Origin: Alphaproteobacteria bacterium UBA4588
Lineage (GTDB): Bacteria > Pseudomonadota > Alphaproteobacteria > Rhodobacterales > Rhodobacteraceae
DNA length: 64,000 nt
Direction of reading: 5' to 3'
Assembly (NCBI GenBank): GCA_905182195.1
Contig: CAJJAW010000002.1
Coordinates: 248,001 to 312,000 of the forward strand
The position numbers were made by a program, and so were the translations under genes. Numbering within the stretch: position 1 is the first letter of the stretch; each line of letters opens with the position of its first letter. This document shows positions 37,898 to 46,306 of this stretch, one piece after another. The notes below the pieces were generated by a model. That model made no database searches, was not told where the DNA came from, and saw only the letters and a program-made list of their open reading frames with translations.

Positions 37898-38802
37898 GCA
37901 GTGACTCTCCCAATAAGGTCTTTATACAGCCCATGGATTTTGGTCGTGACCAGCCCCATACCTCCACCACCAATAGGCCGTCCATCAAGTTCAATCACCG
38001 GTGTTTGAGCACCAAACGTACCCGTAAGGAAGGCCTCATCAGCGCCATAAGTATCAACTAAACTATAGTTCCTTTCATAAATAGGAATATCATTTACACG
38101 ACACAAATCGATCACCTTTTGGCGGGTGATCCCATTCATGCAATAATCACCCGTACTAGTCCAAACGGCCCCCTTGCGCACAATGAAGAAATTGCAAGCG
38201 TTCGTCGTGTTTACAAAACCATGGGTGTCGAGCATCAAAGCCTCGTCCGCCCCAGCCTTTTCCGCAGCAATACAAGCCAAAACACAGTTGAGCTTTGAGT
38301 GCGAGTTAAGCTTTGGGTCTTGGGTCATCGGTAAACCCCGCAAATGCGGTACCGTCGCCAACCTTATTCCCCGCGGCAAGCTAGGTTGTGAGTGCTCCAT
38401 AATAATCGTGACGGTCGGGCCTGATTGAGAAAGTGCAGGGTGCTGAAATGGGCGCCTTTTCATACCTCGCGTAACCATAAGACGCGCGTGGGCATCTGTG
38501 TGCATATCGTTGGCAGCCTGTGTGTCCAGCAGAGCCTGCACTACACCAAAACGGTCCATTCCAATATCAATATCGACAGCCTTCGCAGCCTCGAAAAGCC
38601 GATCCAAGTGTTCATCAAGAAAGGCCCAAGTTCCATTATACAGACGCAGCCCCTCCCAAACGCCGTCTCCCAGCATAAAACCGCTGTCATAAACGCTGAC
38701 TAAAGCACGCTCCTTAGGGACCAGCGCACCATTCAGGTAAATCTGGATATTTTCATTGCGAATATCTTCCGCGGCTTGGTGTGTTGTTACATAATTTGTC
38801 AT
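37894..38802 (-). CDS. Class IV PLP aminotransferase (branched-chain/D-amino acid type)
   Basis: A 302-residue fold-type IV aminotransferase. It shows NENIQIYLNGALVPKERALV at the N-terminus, then SVYDSGFMLGDGVWEGLRLYNG, the probable PLP lysine in SHSKLNCVLA, the conserved Glu in DEALMLDTHGFV and the phosphate-binding NACNFF. The precise amino acid cannot be assigned; the sulfotransferase partner makes a normal branched-chain role doubtful. I chose ATG 38802 (MTNYVTTHQAAED) as the family-like start. Confidence 0.87.
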   Translation of the reverse strand: MTNYVTTHQAAEDIRNENIQIYLNGALVPKERALVSVYDSGFMLGDGVWEGLRLYNGTWAFLDEHLDRLFEAAKAVDIDIGMDRFGVVQALLDTQAANDMHTDAHARLMVTRGMKRRPFQHPALSQSGPTVTIIMEHSQPSLPRGIRLATVPHLRGLPMTQDPKLNSHSKLNCVLACIAAEKAGADEALMLDTHGFVNTTNACNFFIVRKGAVWTSTGDYCMNGITRQKVIDLCRVNDIPIYERNYSLVDTYGADEAFLTGTFGAQTPVIELDGRPIGGGGMGLVTTKIHGLYKDLIGRVTA

Positions 38803-39129
38803 AATTGAGACCGTAGGCCGTGAAACAATTGCCGCCAAGTGGTAAAACAATTTGTAATACAAATGTTGTGATGTACCAAAAAACTGCTTGGGGGTTTTTA
38901 AGATATGTTGATCATCAACCTGCAATAGCCAGGCTAAAAAACAACCACAAATATATTGCCAACTCTGGTAGATTATACAGGTGTCAACTTAATAGCCTGA
39001 ACGACAAACTCTATCTAAAATAAATGTGAAACTAACCCACCACACCTTTAAAAAATTATTTGAAGCTGCTCAAACCCCACAGAAAAATGGAAATTGCATT
39101 CTAGATATCTTTTCGATTATGCTTAAAAA
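38803..39129. other. 327-base divergent intergenic region
   Basis: The region lies between the aminotransferase operon (leftward) and the sugar island (rightward). It contains a perfect palindrome at 38850-38864 and two AAACAATT repeats (38823-38830 and 38845-38852). I see no convincing -35/-10 pair and no open frame with a ribosome-binding site. Confidence 0.5.
38850..38864. promoter_or_regulatory. Perfect 15-bp palindrome, candidate operator
   Basis: ATTTGTAATACAAAT is fully symmetric about its central A, 48-62 bases upstream of the aminotransferase start. Its TTGTA-TACAA half-sites resemble those bound by GntR-family (FCD) regulators, but no such gene is in the window. Confidence 0.35.
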
Positions 39130-40116
39130 ATGAAAGAAAATAATAAGCCCCGCTTCGCTGCGCGCCTCAACGCTTTCAAAATTGGTGCTGCTGAATATTG
39201 GCCAGGAAAAAATTCGATCACGACGGCTGATCTTCTGGCCCGTGCCGCAACAGCTGGCTTGAATGCCGCAGATTTGAATTATCCAGATCATTTCCTTGAT
39301 GATAGCACAGCTGATCTAACGCGCGCCCTAGATGATAATGGGATGATACTCAACGGCTTGGCGATGCGATACTATACCGAGTCTGGCTATAAGTTGGGAG
39401 CGTTTACGCATCCAGATCCTACAGTTAGGCGGGCTGCAATTGATGAAACAAAACGTGGGTTAGACGCCTTGGCCGAGATGGGTGGCAATCTGATGACGCT
39501 GTGGATGGGGCAAGATGGTTTCGATTATTCTTTCCAGATGGATTATAAGCGAGCATGGGGCGACACGATTGAAGCAATGATTGAGGTGGCCGACCACATG
39601 CCTGCAATCAATATTGCTTTGGAATATAAGCCCAACGAGCCGCGAGCCTTTGCGTTGATGCCTGATGCAGCAACAACTCTTTTGGCAATCAAGGAGATTG
39701 GGCGTGATAACACTGGCGTCACTTTAGATTTTGCTCATGTGCTCTATGCTGATGAAATGCCTGCCTTTGCTGCCGCCTTGGTTGCACGCCACTCGCGTAT
39801 ACTTGGTGTACATTTGAACGATGGCTACGGAAAGTGGGACAATGGATTAATGGTTGGAGCGGTTCACCCAATCCAAACGGTGGAATTGCTCGTCGAGCTA
39901 GAGCGTTTGGGGTATGATGGCGCTATCTATTTTGACACATTCCCTGACCATTCGGGCCTCGACCCTGTTGAAGAGGCGCGAACAAACATTGAGGTTCTAA
40001 AGCGGCTGCGTGCGACGGCTGAGAAGCTGGTAGGCAGTGCCGAACTTCAGTCAGCGATTGCGCTACAAGACGCGCCAAAGGCCATGCGTCTAGTTCAGGC
40101 AACAATGCTGGCATGA
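39130..40116 (+). CDS. Sugar phosphate isomerase/epimerase family TIM barrel
   Basis: A 328-residue xylose isomerase-like TIM-barrel protein. Metal-ligand positions are seen in IALEYKPNEP (Glu), VTLDFAHVLYADE (Asp, His), GVHLNDGYGKWDNGL (His) and YFDTFPD at the last strand. Relatives include sugar isomerases and epimerases acting on free or phosphorylated sugars, such as the L-rhamnose isomerase-like group. The ATG has no obvious ribosome-binding site. The gene overlaps the following PfkB kinase gene by 4 bases, pointing to isomerisation followed by phosphorylation. Confidence 0.85.
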   Translation: MKENNKPRFAARLNAFKIGAAEYWPGKNSITTADLLARAATAGLNAADLNYPDHFLDDSTADLTRALDDNGMILNGLAMRYYTESGYKLGAFTHPDPTVRRAAIDETKRGLDALAEMGGNLMTLWMGQDGFDYSFQMDYKRAWGDTIEAMIEVADHMPAINIALEYKPNEPRAFALMPDAATTLLAIKEIGRDNTGVTLDFAHVLYADEMPAFAAALVARHSRILGVHLNDGYGKWDNGLMVGAVHPIQTVELLVELERLGYDGAIYFDTFPDHSGLDPVEEARTNIEVLKRLRATAEKLVGSAELQSAIALQDAPKAMRLVQATMLA

Positions 40117-40958
40117 GCTTACTAGTTGCAGGATCATTACACTTAGATGTCGTGTTACGCGCCCCACACTTCCCGGGTCTCGATGAGACTGTGTCAGGGA
40201 GTTCTGTCGACTACGTATTTGGTGGGAAGGGTGGAAATCAGGCGGTTTCTGCTGTGCGCATGGGGACTAAAGTTCATTTCGCTGGGCGTGCGGGCAGTGA
40301 CTCTTTTGGCGATATGATACGTGAAACACTTGCGGCTAGCGGTATGGGTTTGTCACAGCTCCAGCGCGACGATGGGCCCAGCGGGATGAGCGCTGCTATT
40401 GTGGATGCAAATGGTGAATATGGTGCAGTCATCGTTTCAGCGGCTAACCTCAATATCGCAGCGCATGAGGTAGCCATGCCAGAAGGGACATCACTTGTTC
40501 TTCTGCAGAATGAAATCCCTGACGATGTTAACTTGGCTGTAGCCCTTAAGGCCAAGGCGTCCGGCGCTAAGGTTTGGCTGAATGCCGCACCCGCACGGGA
40601 GATTTCAAATGGTTTGGTTGAGGTGATAGATTTACTAATTGTAAACAAAGTGGAGGCAGAATTTTACGCAGGTGCAGGGTTTGTACTAAATTTATTAAAG
40701 ACCCTTGGCGCAGAGGGTGTTTCTTATAATGGTGTGCAGTATTCAGGCTTTCCAGTTGATGTGGTGTCGACCCATGGGGCCGGCGATATGTTCGTGGGTG
40801 CACTAGCCTCCCAAGTGGTTTGTGGTGCCAATATGGTCGATGCGATCAAATTTGCACAGGCTGCTGCAGCACTTCATGTTTCATCTCAACTAGATAAGCG
40901 TAAAAAGTTAAACAATCAGGCCACCACTGCGTTTTTAGCCACTCAAAATAGACGATAA
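40113..40958 (+). CDS. PfkB-family carbohydrate kinase (first of two)
   Basis: A 281-residue ribokinase-like protein with the substrate-binding GGKGGNQAVSAVRMG (about 37-51) and the catalytic STHGAGDMFVGAL (Asp about 225). The ATP-side NKVEAEFY motif is present. It is shorter than the second PfkB protein in this window (304 aa). The start overlaps the isomerase gene (ATGA); the 3' end overlaps the convergent amidohydrolase gene by 16 bases. The sugar is unknown. Confidence 0.88.
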   Translation: MSLLVAGSLHLDVVLRAPHFPGLDETVSGSSVDYVFGGKGGNQAVSAVRMGTKVHFAGRAGSDSFGDMIRETLAASGMGLSQLQRDDGPSGMSAAIVDANGEYGAVIVSAANLNIAAHEVAMPEGTSLVLLQNEIPDDVNLAVALKAKASGAKVWLNAAPAREISNGLVEVIDLLIVNKVEAEFYAGAGFVLNLLKTLGAEGVSYNGVQYSGFPVDVVSTHGAGDMFVGALASQVVCGANMVDAIKFAQAAAALHVSSQLDKRKKLNNQATTAFLATQNRR

Positions 40959-41809
40959 AACCTGGCAGCCGTACCACCAAAAATTTCTGCACGATCAGAG
41001 TCAGACAAGCTTTGGGTTAAGTCTTGCGCGATGTCATGCCAGTCGTCATATTCTGTCTGCAAACGGCAGACAGGCCAATCTGACCCCCACATGACTCGTG
41101 TTGACCCAAAGGTACTCAGGACGTGTTCTGCGAATGGGCGTAGGTCATCTATTGTCCAACCTTCACCCGCCTCTGTGACGATCCCAGAAAGCTTGCAACA
41201 ACCGCTAGTTTCATTCGCCAGTCTGGAAATGCCAGCTGCCCATTGCAAAAATACCTCTTTGCCTGCGCGTTGATCACAAATTTGCGGCTTCATGCAGTGA
41301 TCATAGACGACACGCATCTCTGGGTAGCGCGTTATAAGTTTTAGAAAATTGGTCAGGTGCACGGGAAAGCCAAGTGCGTCAAAGGTTATGTCCAAATCGA
41401 CCACAGCTCGAAACGCCCACTGTACGTCGTCACGCAACATCCAGTTCACATCTGGGATGTCTTGGATCATTGGCCGGACACCAAGAAACTTCGGGTGTGC
41501 TGCAAACCGTTCAAGATGCATCACGTCACTTGGGTTTTCAAAATTGATCCAGCCCACGACGCCTAAAATGTATGGCGTGGCGTCAGCCAACCCCAACATA
41601 TATTCTGTTTCATGAATGGTGGCCGCGGCTTGGACAATAACAGTGCCGTCTATGCCATGCCTTTCCAAACTTGGGCTAAGGTCGGAGGGGCCATACGCAC
41701 GGTTCAAAACTAGGTTTTCGCGCGGCATCCAATCATAGTCGCCGCGCAAAGGTTGCCAAAAATGTTGATGTGCATCAATTTTCAGGGTGTGCTTTAAGGT
41801 GGGGCTCAT
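40943..41809 (-). CDS. COG3618-type amidohydrolase (fuconolactonase-like)
   Basis: A 288-residue TIM-barrel metal-dependent hydrolase: N-terminal DAHQHFW metal site, VVGWINFENP, VRPMIQDIPDVNWML, VYDHCMKPQI, and the terminal MWGSDWPVCRL with the catalytic Asp. Members of this family hydrolyse sugar lactones such as L-fucono-1,5-lactone or L-rhamnonolactone. The gene overlaps the upstream aldo/keto reductase gene by 4 bases, which fits oxidation of an aldose to its lactone followed by hydrolysis. Confidence 0.88.
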   Translation of the reverse strand: MSPTLKHTLKIDAHQHFWQPLRGDYDWMPRENLVLNRAYGPSDLSPSLERHGIDGTVIVQAAATIHETEYMLGLADATPYILGVVGWINFENPSDVMHLERFAAHPKFLGVRPMIQDIPDVNWMLRDDVQWAFRAVVDLDITFDALGFPVHLTNFLKLITRYPEMRVVYDHCMKPQICDQRAGKEVFLQWAAGISRLANETSGCCKLSGIVTEAGEGWTIDDLRPFAEHVLSTFGSTRVMWGSDWPVCRLQTEYDDWHDIAQDLTQSLSDSDRAEIFGGTAARFYRLF

Positions 41810-42834
41810 GTCGGAGCATCCTCACGCATGAGACCTGCTGCCTTCAGGTCTACCCAAAGTTCTGCGGGAATATCCGCATATGCTGCTTGCAGGTTGCCGG
41901 CCATTTCGGCCACCCCTTGCCCACCAGGGATCACGGCAACATGTGCTGGATGCAACAGTGGGAACTGGAAAGCAGCGTCAACCATGCGAACATTGTGATC
42001 ACTGCAAACGACTTCTATCGCATTTACTCGGTCAATTATGTCTTGGGGCGCCAGGTCATAGTTGTAGAAGGACCCAGGCTTTGCTCCAGTGGCAAGAATA
42101 CCAGAATTATAAGGACCTCCCGTTATGATCCCAATTCCGCGCGTCTCACAAAGTGGTAAGAAACTATCAAGCGCGTTTTGCTCTAAAAGAGTATATCGTC
42201 CAGCGAGCAAAAACAGGTCGAAATCGCCGCGTTCAGCAAGGTTTTGGCAAACTTCCCACTCGTTCACGCCACCACCAATAGCTTTGATCATTCCTTGGTC
42301 ACGCAAAGAGATCATTGCCTCATAGCCTCGGCCAGCAAAGAATTCTTCAACACGCATGTCCGAGGCGGCTTTTGACCCGTGGGAAAATGCGCACAGGTCA
42401 TGGACGTATAGAATGTCAATCCGATCCACACCAAGACGTGAAAATGAATGTTCAAACGAACGCATCACGCCGTCATAAGTATAGTCAAAATTCTCGCGCC
42501 GTTGTGGAACGTTAAACCATTTGCCAATGCCTGCGCGATGTTCTGGATGACAGTACTCAATCAGGCGACCCACCTTACTAGATAAAATATATTCATCACG
42601 CGGTTTGTCACGCAAAAATGGATTCAAGCGTGTTTCTGACAATCCTAGACCATAAAGCGGTGCGGTGTCGAAGTAACGCACACCGCCATCCCAAGCGGCC
42701 TCAAGTGTCGCACGTGCCTCATCATCCGAGATTGCCTTATAGAGGTTTCCCAATGGTGCGGTACCAAACCCCAATTCAGTGAATGTTAGGCCGCCATTCC
42801 CAAGCCTGTCCCAGTGTCGTGTTTTTAACTTCAT
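41806..42834 (-). CDS. Aldo/keto reductase, L-fucose/D-threo-aldose dehydrogenase-like
   Basis: A 342-residue (beta/alpha)8 oxidoreductase with the AKR tetrad in FDTAPLYG (Asp, Tyr), SSKVGRL (Lys) and ILYVHDL (His). The YDYTYDGVMRSFEHS-like segment (FDYTYDGVMRSFEHSF) and the C-terminal MREDAPT are typical of the aldose dehydrogenase/pyridoxal dehydrogenase branch, which oxidises aldoses to lactones with NAD(P)+. It is paralogous to the product of 54349-55344. It is divergent from the SgcQ-SgcX-kinase operon. Confidence 0.88.
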   Translation of the reverse strand: MKLKTRHWDRLGNGGLTFTELGFGTAPLGNLYKAISDDEARATLEAAWDGGVRYFDTAPLYGLGLSETRLNPFLRDKPRDEYILSSKVGRLIEYCHPEHRAGIGKWFNVPQRRENFDYTYDGVMRSFEHSFSRLGVDRIDILYVHDLCAFSHGSKAASDMRVEEFFAGRGYEAMISLRDQGMIKAIGGGVNEWEVCQNLAERGDFDLFLLAGRYTLLEQNALDSFLPLCETRGIGIITGGPYNSGILATGAKPGSFYNYDLAPQDIIDRVNAIEVVCSDHNVRMVDAAFQFPLLHPAHVAVIPGGQGVAEMAGNLQAAYADIPAELWVDLKAAGLMREDAPT

Positions 42835-42927
42835 CGCAATCTCCCTACATCTCTACAGTAACTTAGCCAGTTTTTCTTTGCATGAATAGACTACCAGTAA
42901 TAAGGTTTAAGAAGGGAGAAGGTAACT

Positions 42928-43728
42928 ATGAGTATGAATTTTAAAAGTGTCTTTGGCGAAACCAAACCAGTCATTGGTATGGTCCATATTGGGGCTCTGC
43001 CTGGATCTCCCCTTTTTGACCCAGCACTTGATTTGGTTGCAAGCGCGCGCACTGATCTTCTGGCTTTGCAAAAAGCGGGCTTTGACGCCGTAATGTTTGG
43101 TAATGAAAATGACCGCCCCTACGAGTTTGACGTTGATACAGCCTCAACCGCAACGATGGCAGTAATTATTGGCCAGCTTAAATCAGAAATTACGGTGCCA
43201 TTCGGTGTGAATGTTCTATGGGATCCAATGTCGAGCATTGCACTGGGTGTGGCTACAGGAGCTGCTTTTGTGCGTGAAATTTTTACAGGCACTTATGCGT
43301 CTGACATGGGCCCATGGACGCCAGATGCGGGACGCGCTATGCGTTACCGCAATCGGCTGGGGCGCCCTGATATGGCTATGCTTTACAATGTTTGCGCCGA
43401 ATTTGCGCATTCTCTTGATCAACGTTCCCTACCTGACCGTGCACGCAGCGCAGTGTTTTCGTCGGTCCCAGATGCCATTCTTGTGTCCGGTCAAATTACT
43501 GGCGAGGCGGCGGCCCTTTCAGATTTAGAGGCAGTAAAAGCCGTTCTACCTAAGACGGCGATTATGGCAAATACCGGTGTGAAGCATGATACCGTCGCGG
43601 ATGTTTTGGCAATAGCAGATGGATGCATAGTGGGATCATCGCTAAAGTTTGACGGGGACACGTGGAAGTGCATCGACCCAGACCGCGCTTCAGATTTTAT
43701 GGACCGAGTAAGAGCGGCAAGAAAATGA
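42928..43728 (+). CDS. BtpA/SgcQ family protein
   Basis: A 266-residue TIM-barrel-like protein with family motifs: IGMVHIGALPGSPLFD at the N-terminus, AVMFGNENDRPY, GVNVLWDP, FVREIFTGTYASDMG, DAILVSGQITG and ADGCIVGSSLK. BtpA was linked to photosystem I stability in cyanobacteria; SgcQ is a member of the sgc sugar cluster of E. coli. The biochemical activity is not established. AGGGAGAAGG precedes the ATG. The stop overlaps the next gene (ATGA), an SgcX-like M42 protein, reproducing the sgcQ-sgcX association. Confidence 0.9.
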   Translation: MSMNFKSVFGETKPVIGMVHIGALPGSPLFDPALDLVASARTDLLALQKAGFDAVMFGNENDRPYEFDVDTASTATMAVIIGQLKSEITVPFGVNVLWDPMSSIALGVATGAAFVREIFTGTYASDMGPWTPDAGRAMRYRNRLGRPDMAMLYNVCAEFAHSLDQRSLPDRARSAVFSSVPDAILVSGQITGEAAALSDLEAVKAVLPKTAIMANTGVKHDTVADVLAIADGCIVGSSLKFDGDTWKCIDPDRASDFMDRVRAARK

Positions 43729-44819
43729 AGAACCGCATAAAGCACGATTTGATGGACTTAATGATGATCCCGGGCTTATCAGGGCATGAGGACCGCGTGC
43801 GGCGAGATCTAAGTGGCCGGTTGAGCGCGATTGGCGTTGAGAGCAGGTCAGACCGTTTGGGGAATCTAGTGGCGCATTTTCCAGGTGATGGGCCGCGCGT
43901 TATGTTGTTCACACATATGGATCAGCTTGGGTTTATTGTGCGCCAGATAGAGGCAGATGGATTGATCCGTTTAGAGCGACTGGGGGGTGTTCCAGAACGT
44001 GCATTGGCCGCTCAAGAAGTTTTGATTTGTGTCGGTGAAGGTCTTGATGTTTCAGGTATTATCGCAAATAAAAGCCACCACGCAACTACACCTTCAGAGA
44101 AAAATCAGGTGGTGCCCTACGCCGAGCTTTATGTAGATACCGGCCTTTCGTCCACTTCTGAGGTTGAGGCGGCGGGTATCCGCATTGGCTCACCGGTTGT
44201 TTATGCGCCTCAGGCTTTAGAGTTGGGCGATAGTCGTATTTGCGGGACCAGTATTGATGACCGTGCCGGATGCGCTGTTTTGCTTGAGGTCGCACGTTTA
44301 TTAAAGAACCGCACGAGTGGGCCACCAGTTGATCTAGCCTTCACTGTGCTTGAAGAGTTCAACCTTCGTGGAGCCCTGCCGTTGGCGCAAAATTTGTTGC
44401 CTGATATCGCAATCCAGCTTGATTTGATGCTCGCAACAGATACGCCAGACATGGACGCGCGTGGTGAAATGGTGCTGGGTGGTGGTCCAGGAATGAGTAT
44501 GTATTCCTTCCATGGGAGGGGGACTTTGAACGGTGTAATACCCCATCCGGCAATGGTTGACCTATTTGAGCGAGCGGCCAATGCTAAACAAATTTCTTTG
44601 CAACGAAGTGCCCAAGTTGGAGTATTAACTGACTTATCTTACGTGCAGCTGGTTGGTGAGGGTGTGGCTTCAATCGATATGGGGTTTCCAATGCGATATT
44701 CGCATTCTGCGCGTGAAATTTGCGATCTGACCGATTTGGTTTCGCTGGCCAAGTTGCTGGATGCCGCACTATATCAGATAGGGCAGAAATTCTCGTTAAA
44801 CCGGGATGATTACACCTGA
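43725..44819 (+). CDS. M42-family metallopeptidase-fold protein (SgcX-like)
   Basis: A 364-residue protein of the M42 aminopeptidase/endoglucanase-like family. The full set of metal and catalytic positions can be read: His64 (THMDQLG), Asp178-Asp179 (SIDDRAG), Glu210-Glu211 (LEEFNLRG), Asp239 (ATDTPD) and His327 (SHSARE). The enzyme is therefore expected to be active, on a peptide or on an acylated or amino sugar. The ATG at 43725 overlaps the SgcQ-like stop; an upstream in-frame start would overlap it by 67 bases and lacks support. Confidence 0.9.
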   Translation: MKNRIKHDLMDLMMIPGLSGHEDRVRRDLSGRLSAIGVESRSDRLGNLVAHFPGDGPRVMLFTHMDQLGFIVRQIEADGLIRLERLGGVPERALAAQEVLICVGEGLDVSGIIANKSHHATTPSEKNQVVPYAELYVDTGLSSTSEVEAAGIRIGSPVVYAPQALELGDSRICGTSIDDRAGCAVLLEVARLLKNRTSGPPVDLAFTVLEEFNLRGALPLAQNLLPDIAIQLDLMLATDTPDMDARGEMVLGGGPGMSMYSFHGRGTLNGVIPHPAMVDLFERAANAKQISLQRSAQVGVLTDLSYVQLVGEGVASIDMGFPMRYSHSAREICDLTDLVSLAKLLDAALYQIGQKFSLNRDDYT

Positions 44820-46306
44820 TGGACTATACGCTCGGGATTGATATTGGAACCTATGAAACCAAGGGTGTTTTGGTAGATGGGGCTGGCGTGATCCATGCAC
44901 AAGCTGCGCGCGCGCACAAAATGCTGGTGCCTAAGCCCGGTTGGGCAGAGCACAACCCAGAAAAGGATTGGTGGGGGGATTTTGTTTTTATTTGCAAAAC
45001 TCTTTTAAAAAAAAGCGGCGTAAACGCATCTCAGATCAAGGCTGTTGCATGCAGTGCGATTGGTCCTTGTATGCTACCCGTGGATACAAACGGCGATCCT
45101 TTAATGAACGGTGTTTTATACGGAGTTGATGGGCGAGCCGAAACCGAAGTCCATGAGCTAAACGAGCGCATCGGCGAAGAGACTATAATCGCCCGTTGCG
45201 GTAATGCTCTGACATCTCAATCCGTTGGACCTAAAATACTCTGGCTGAAGCGGCAGCGTCCTGAAATATACTCAAAAACATCCTATATTCTTGGTTCGAC
45301 CAGTTTCATTGTAATGCGCCTCACAGGTGAGGTGGTAATCGATCATTATACAGCAGCAAATTTCTCTCCACTCTATGATGTCACTACACAGTCATGGGTT
45401 GATGATCTGGCTGATGACATCCTACCATTAGAAAAACTGCCTCGATTAATGTGGTCAGATGAAATTGCGGGCCACGTCACCAATGAGGCAGCAGAAATGA
45501 CGGGCCTTGCCTGTGGCACGCCCGTTACGGTGGGCACTATAGATGCGGCCGCAGAAGCGCTTTCAGTTGGCGCGGACAAGCCGGGCGATATGATGATGAT
45601 GTATGGTTCGACCATTTTTATCATCCTTCGGGCACAATCTAGAGTTGCCGACCCACGCATCTGGTACGCACCTTGGTTGTTCAAGGGCGAGCATGCATCA
45701 ATGGCAGGGCTGGCCACGTCTGGTACACTTACCCATTGGTTTCGTGACCAAGTGGCGCGAGATCTATCCGTCCAAGATGCGTTTCCAGCCTTGGCTGAGG
45801 AAGCATCCAAGTCTCCGCCTGGCGCCAACGGACTGTTGATGTTGCCGTACTTCTCAGGTGAGCGTACACCTATTCATGACGTAAGCGCCAAGGGCGCTAT
45901 GTTCGGCTTTAACCTTACGCACACGCGTGGAGACATGTATCGTGCTTTAATTGAGGGGATTGCCCACGGTACACGGCACGTGACCGACACCTTTACTCAG
46001 CTCGGTCAGGCACCCACGCGTTTGCTTGCAGTTGGCGGGGGAACAAAGAATGCTCTTTGGCTTCAAGTGACATCTGACATAACTGGTATTGATCAAATCG
46101 TCTGTGAAAAAACTACAGGGGCAAGCTATGGCGATGCATTTTTAGCGGCAATTTCTATTGGTTTGGTTGAGCGAGATGCTATCTCAACGTGGAACCCCGC
46201 GGTGAAGACGATAATTTCTCAGCCAAGCGCTGCCTATGACAAAGCACACGGTTTGTTTCATAGGCTTTATGAGCAGACCAAAGATATTGCGATAGAGCTT
46301 ACTTAA
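44819..46306 (+). CDS. FGGY-family carbohydrate kinase
   Basis: A 495-residue sugar kinase with the N-terminal phosphate-1 motif GIDIGTYETKGVLVD and the C-terminal ATP-binding region LLAVGGGTKNALWLQ. Sugar-binding loop residues include GWAEHNPEKDWW and the central TIDAAAEALSVG. The family covers xylulokinase, ribulokinase, fuculokinase and others; the substrate is not clear. The ATG shares one base with the preceding stop (TGATG). The 3' end overlaps the convergent permease gene by 8 bases. Confidence 0.92.
   Translation: MDYTLGIDIGTYETKGVLVDGAGVIHAQAARAHKMLVPKPGWAEHNPEKDWWGDFVFICKTLLKKSGVNASQIKAVACSAIGPCMLPVDTNGDPLMNGVLYGVDGRAETEVHELNERIGEETIIARCGNALTSQSVGPKILWLKRQRPEIYSKTSYILGSTSFIVMRLTGEVVIDHYTAANFSPLYDVTTQSWVDDLADDILPLEKLPRLMWSDEIAGHVTNEAAEMTGLACGTPVTVGTIDAAAEALSVGADKPGDMMMMYGSTIFIILRAQSRVADPRIWYAPWLFKGEHASMAGLATSGTLTHWFRDQVARDLSVQDAFPALAEEASKSPPGANGLLMLPYFSGERTPIHDVSAKGAMFGFNLTHTRGDMYRALIEGIAHGTRHVTDTFTQLGQAPTRLLAVGGGTKNALWLQVTSDITGIDQIVCEKTTGASYGDAFLAAISIGLVERDAISTWNPAVKTIISQPSAAYDKAHGLFHRLYEQTKDIAIELT

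Noticed and set aside
44210-44581. 123-codon open frame antisense to the M42 gene
   Set aside because: The M42 frame shows all active-site residues, so the antisense frame is a shadow.
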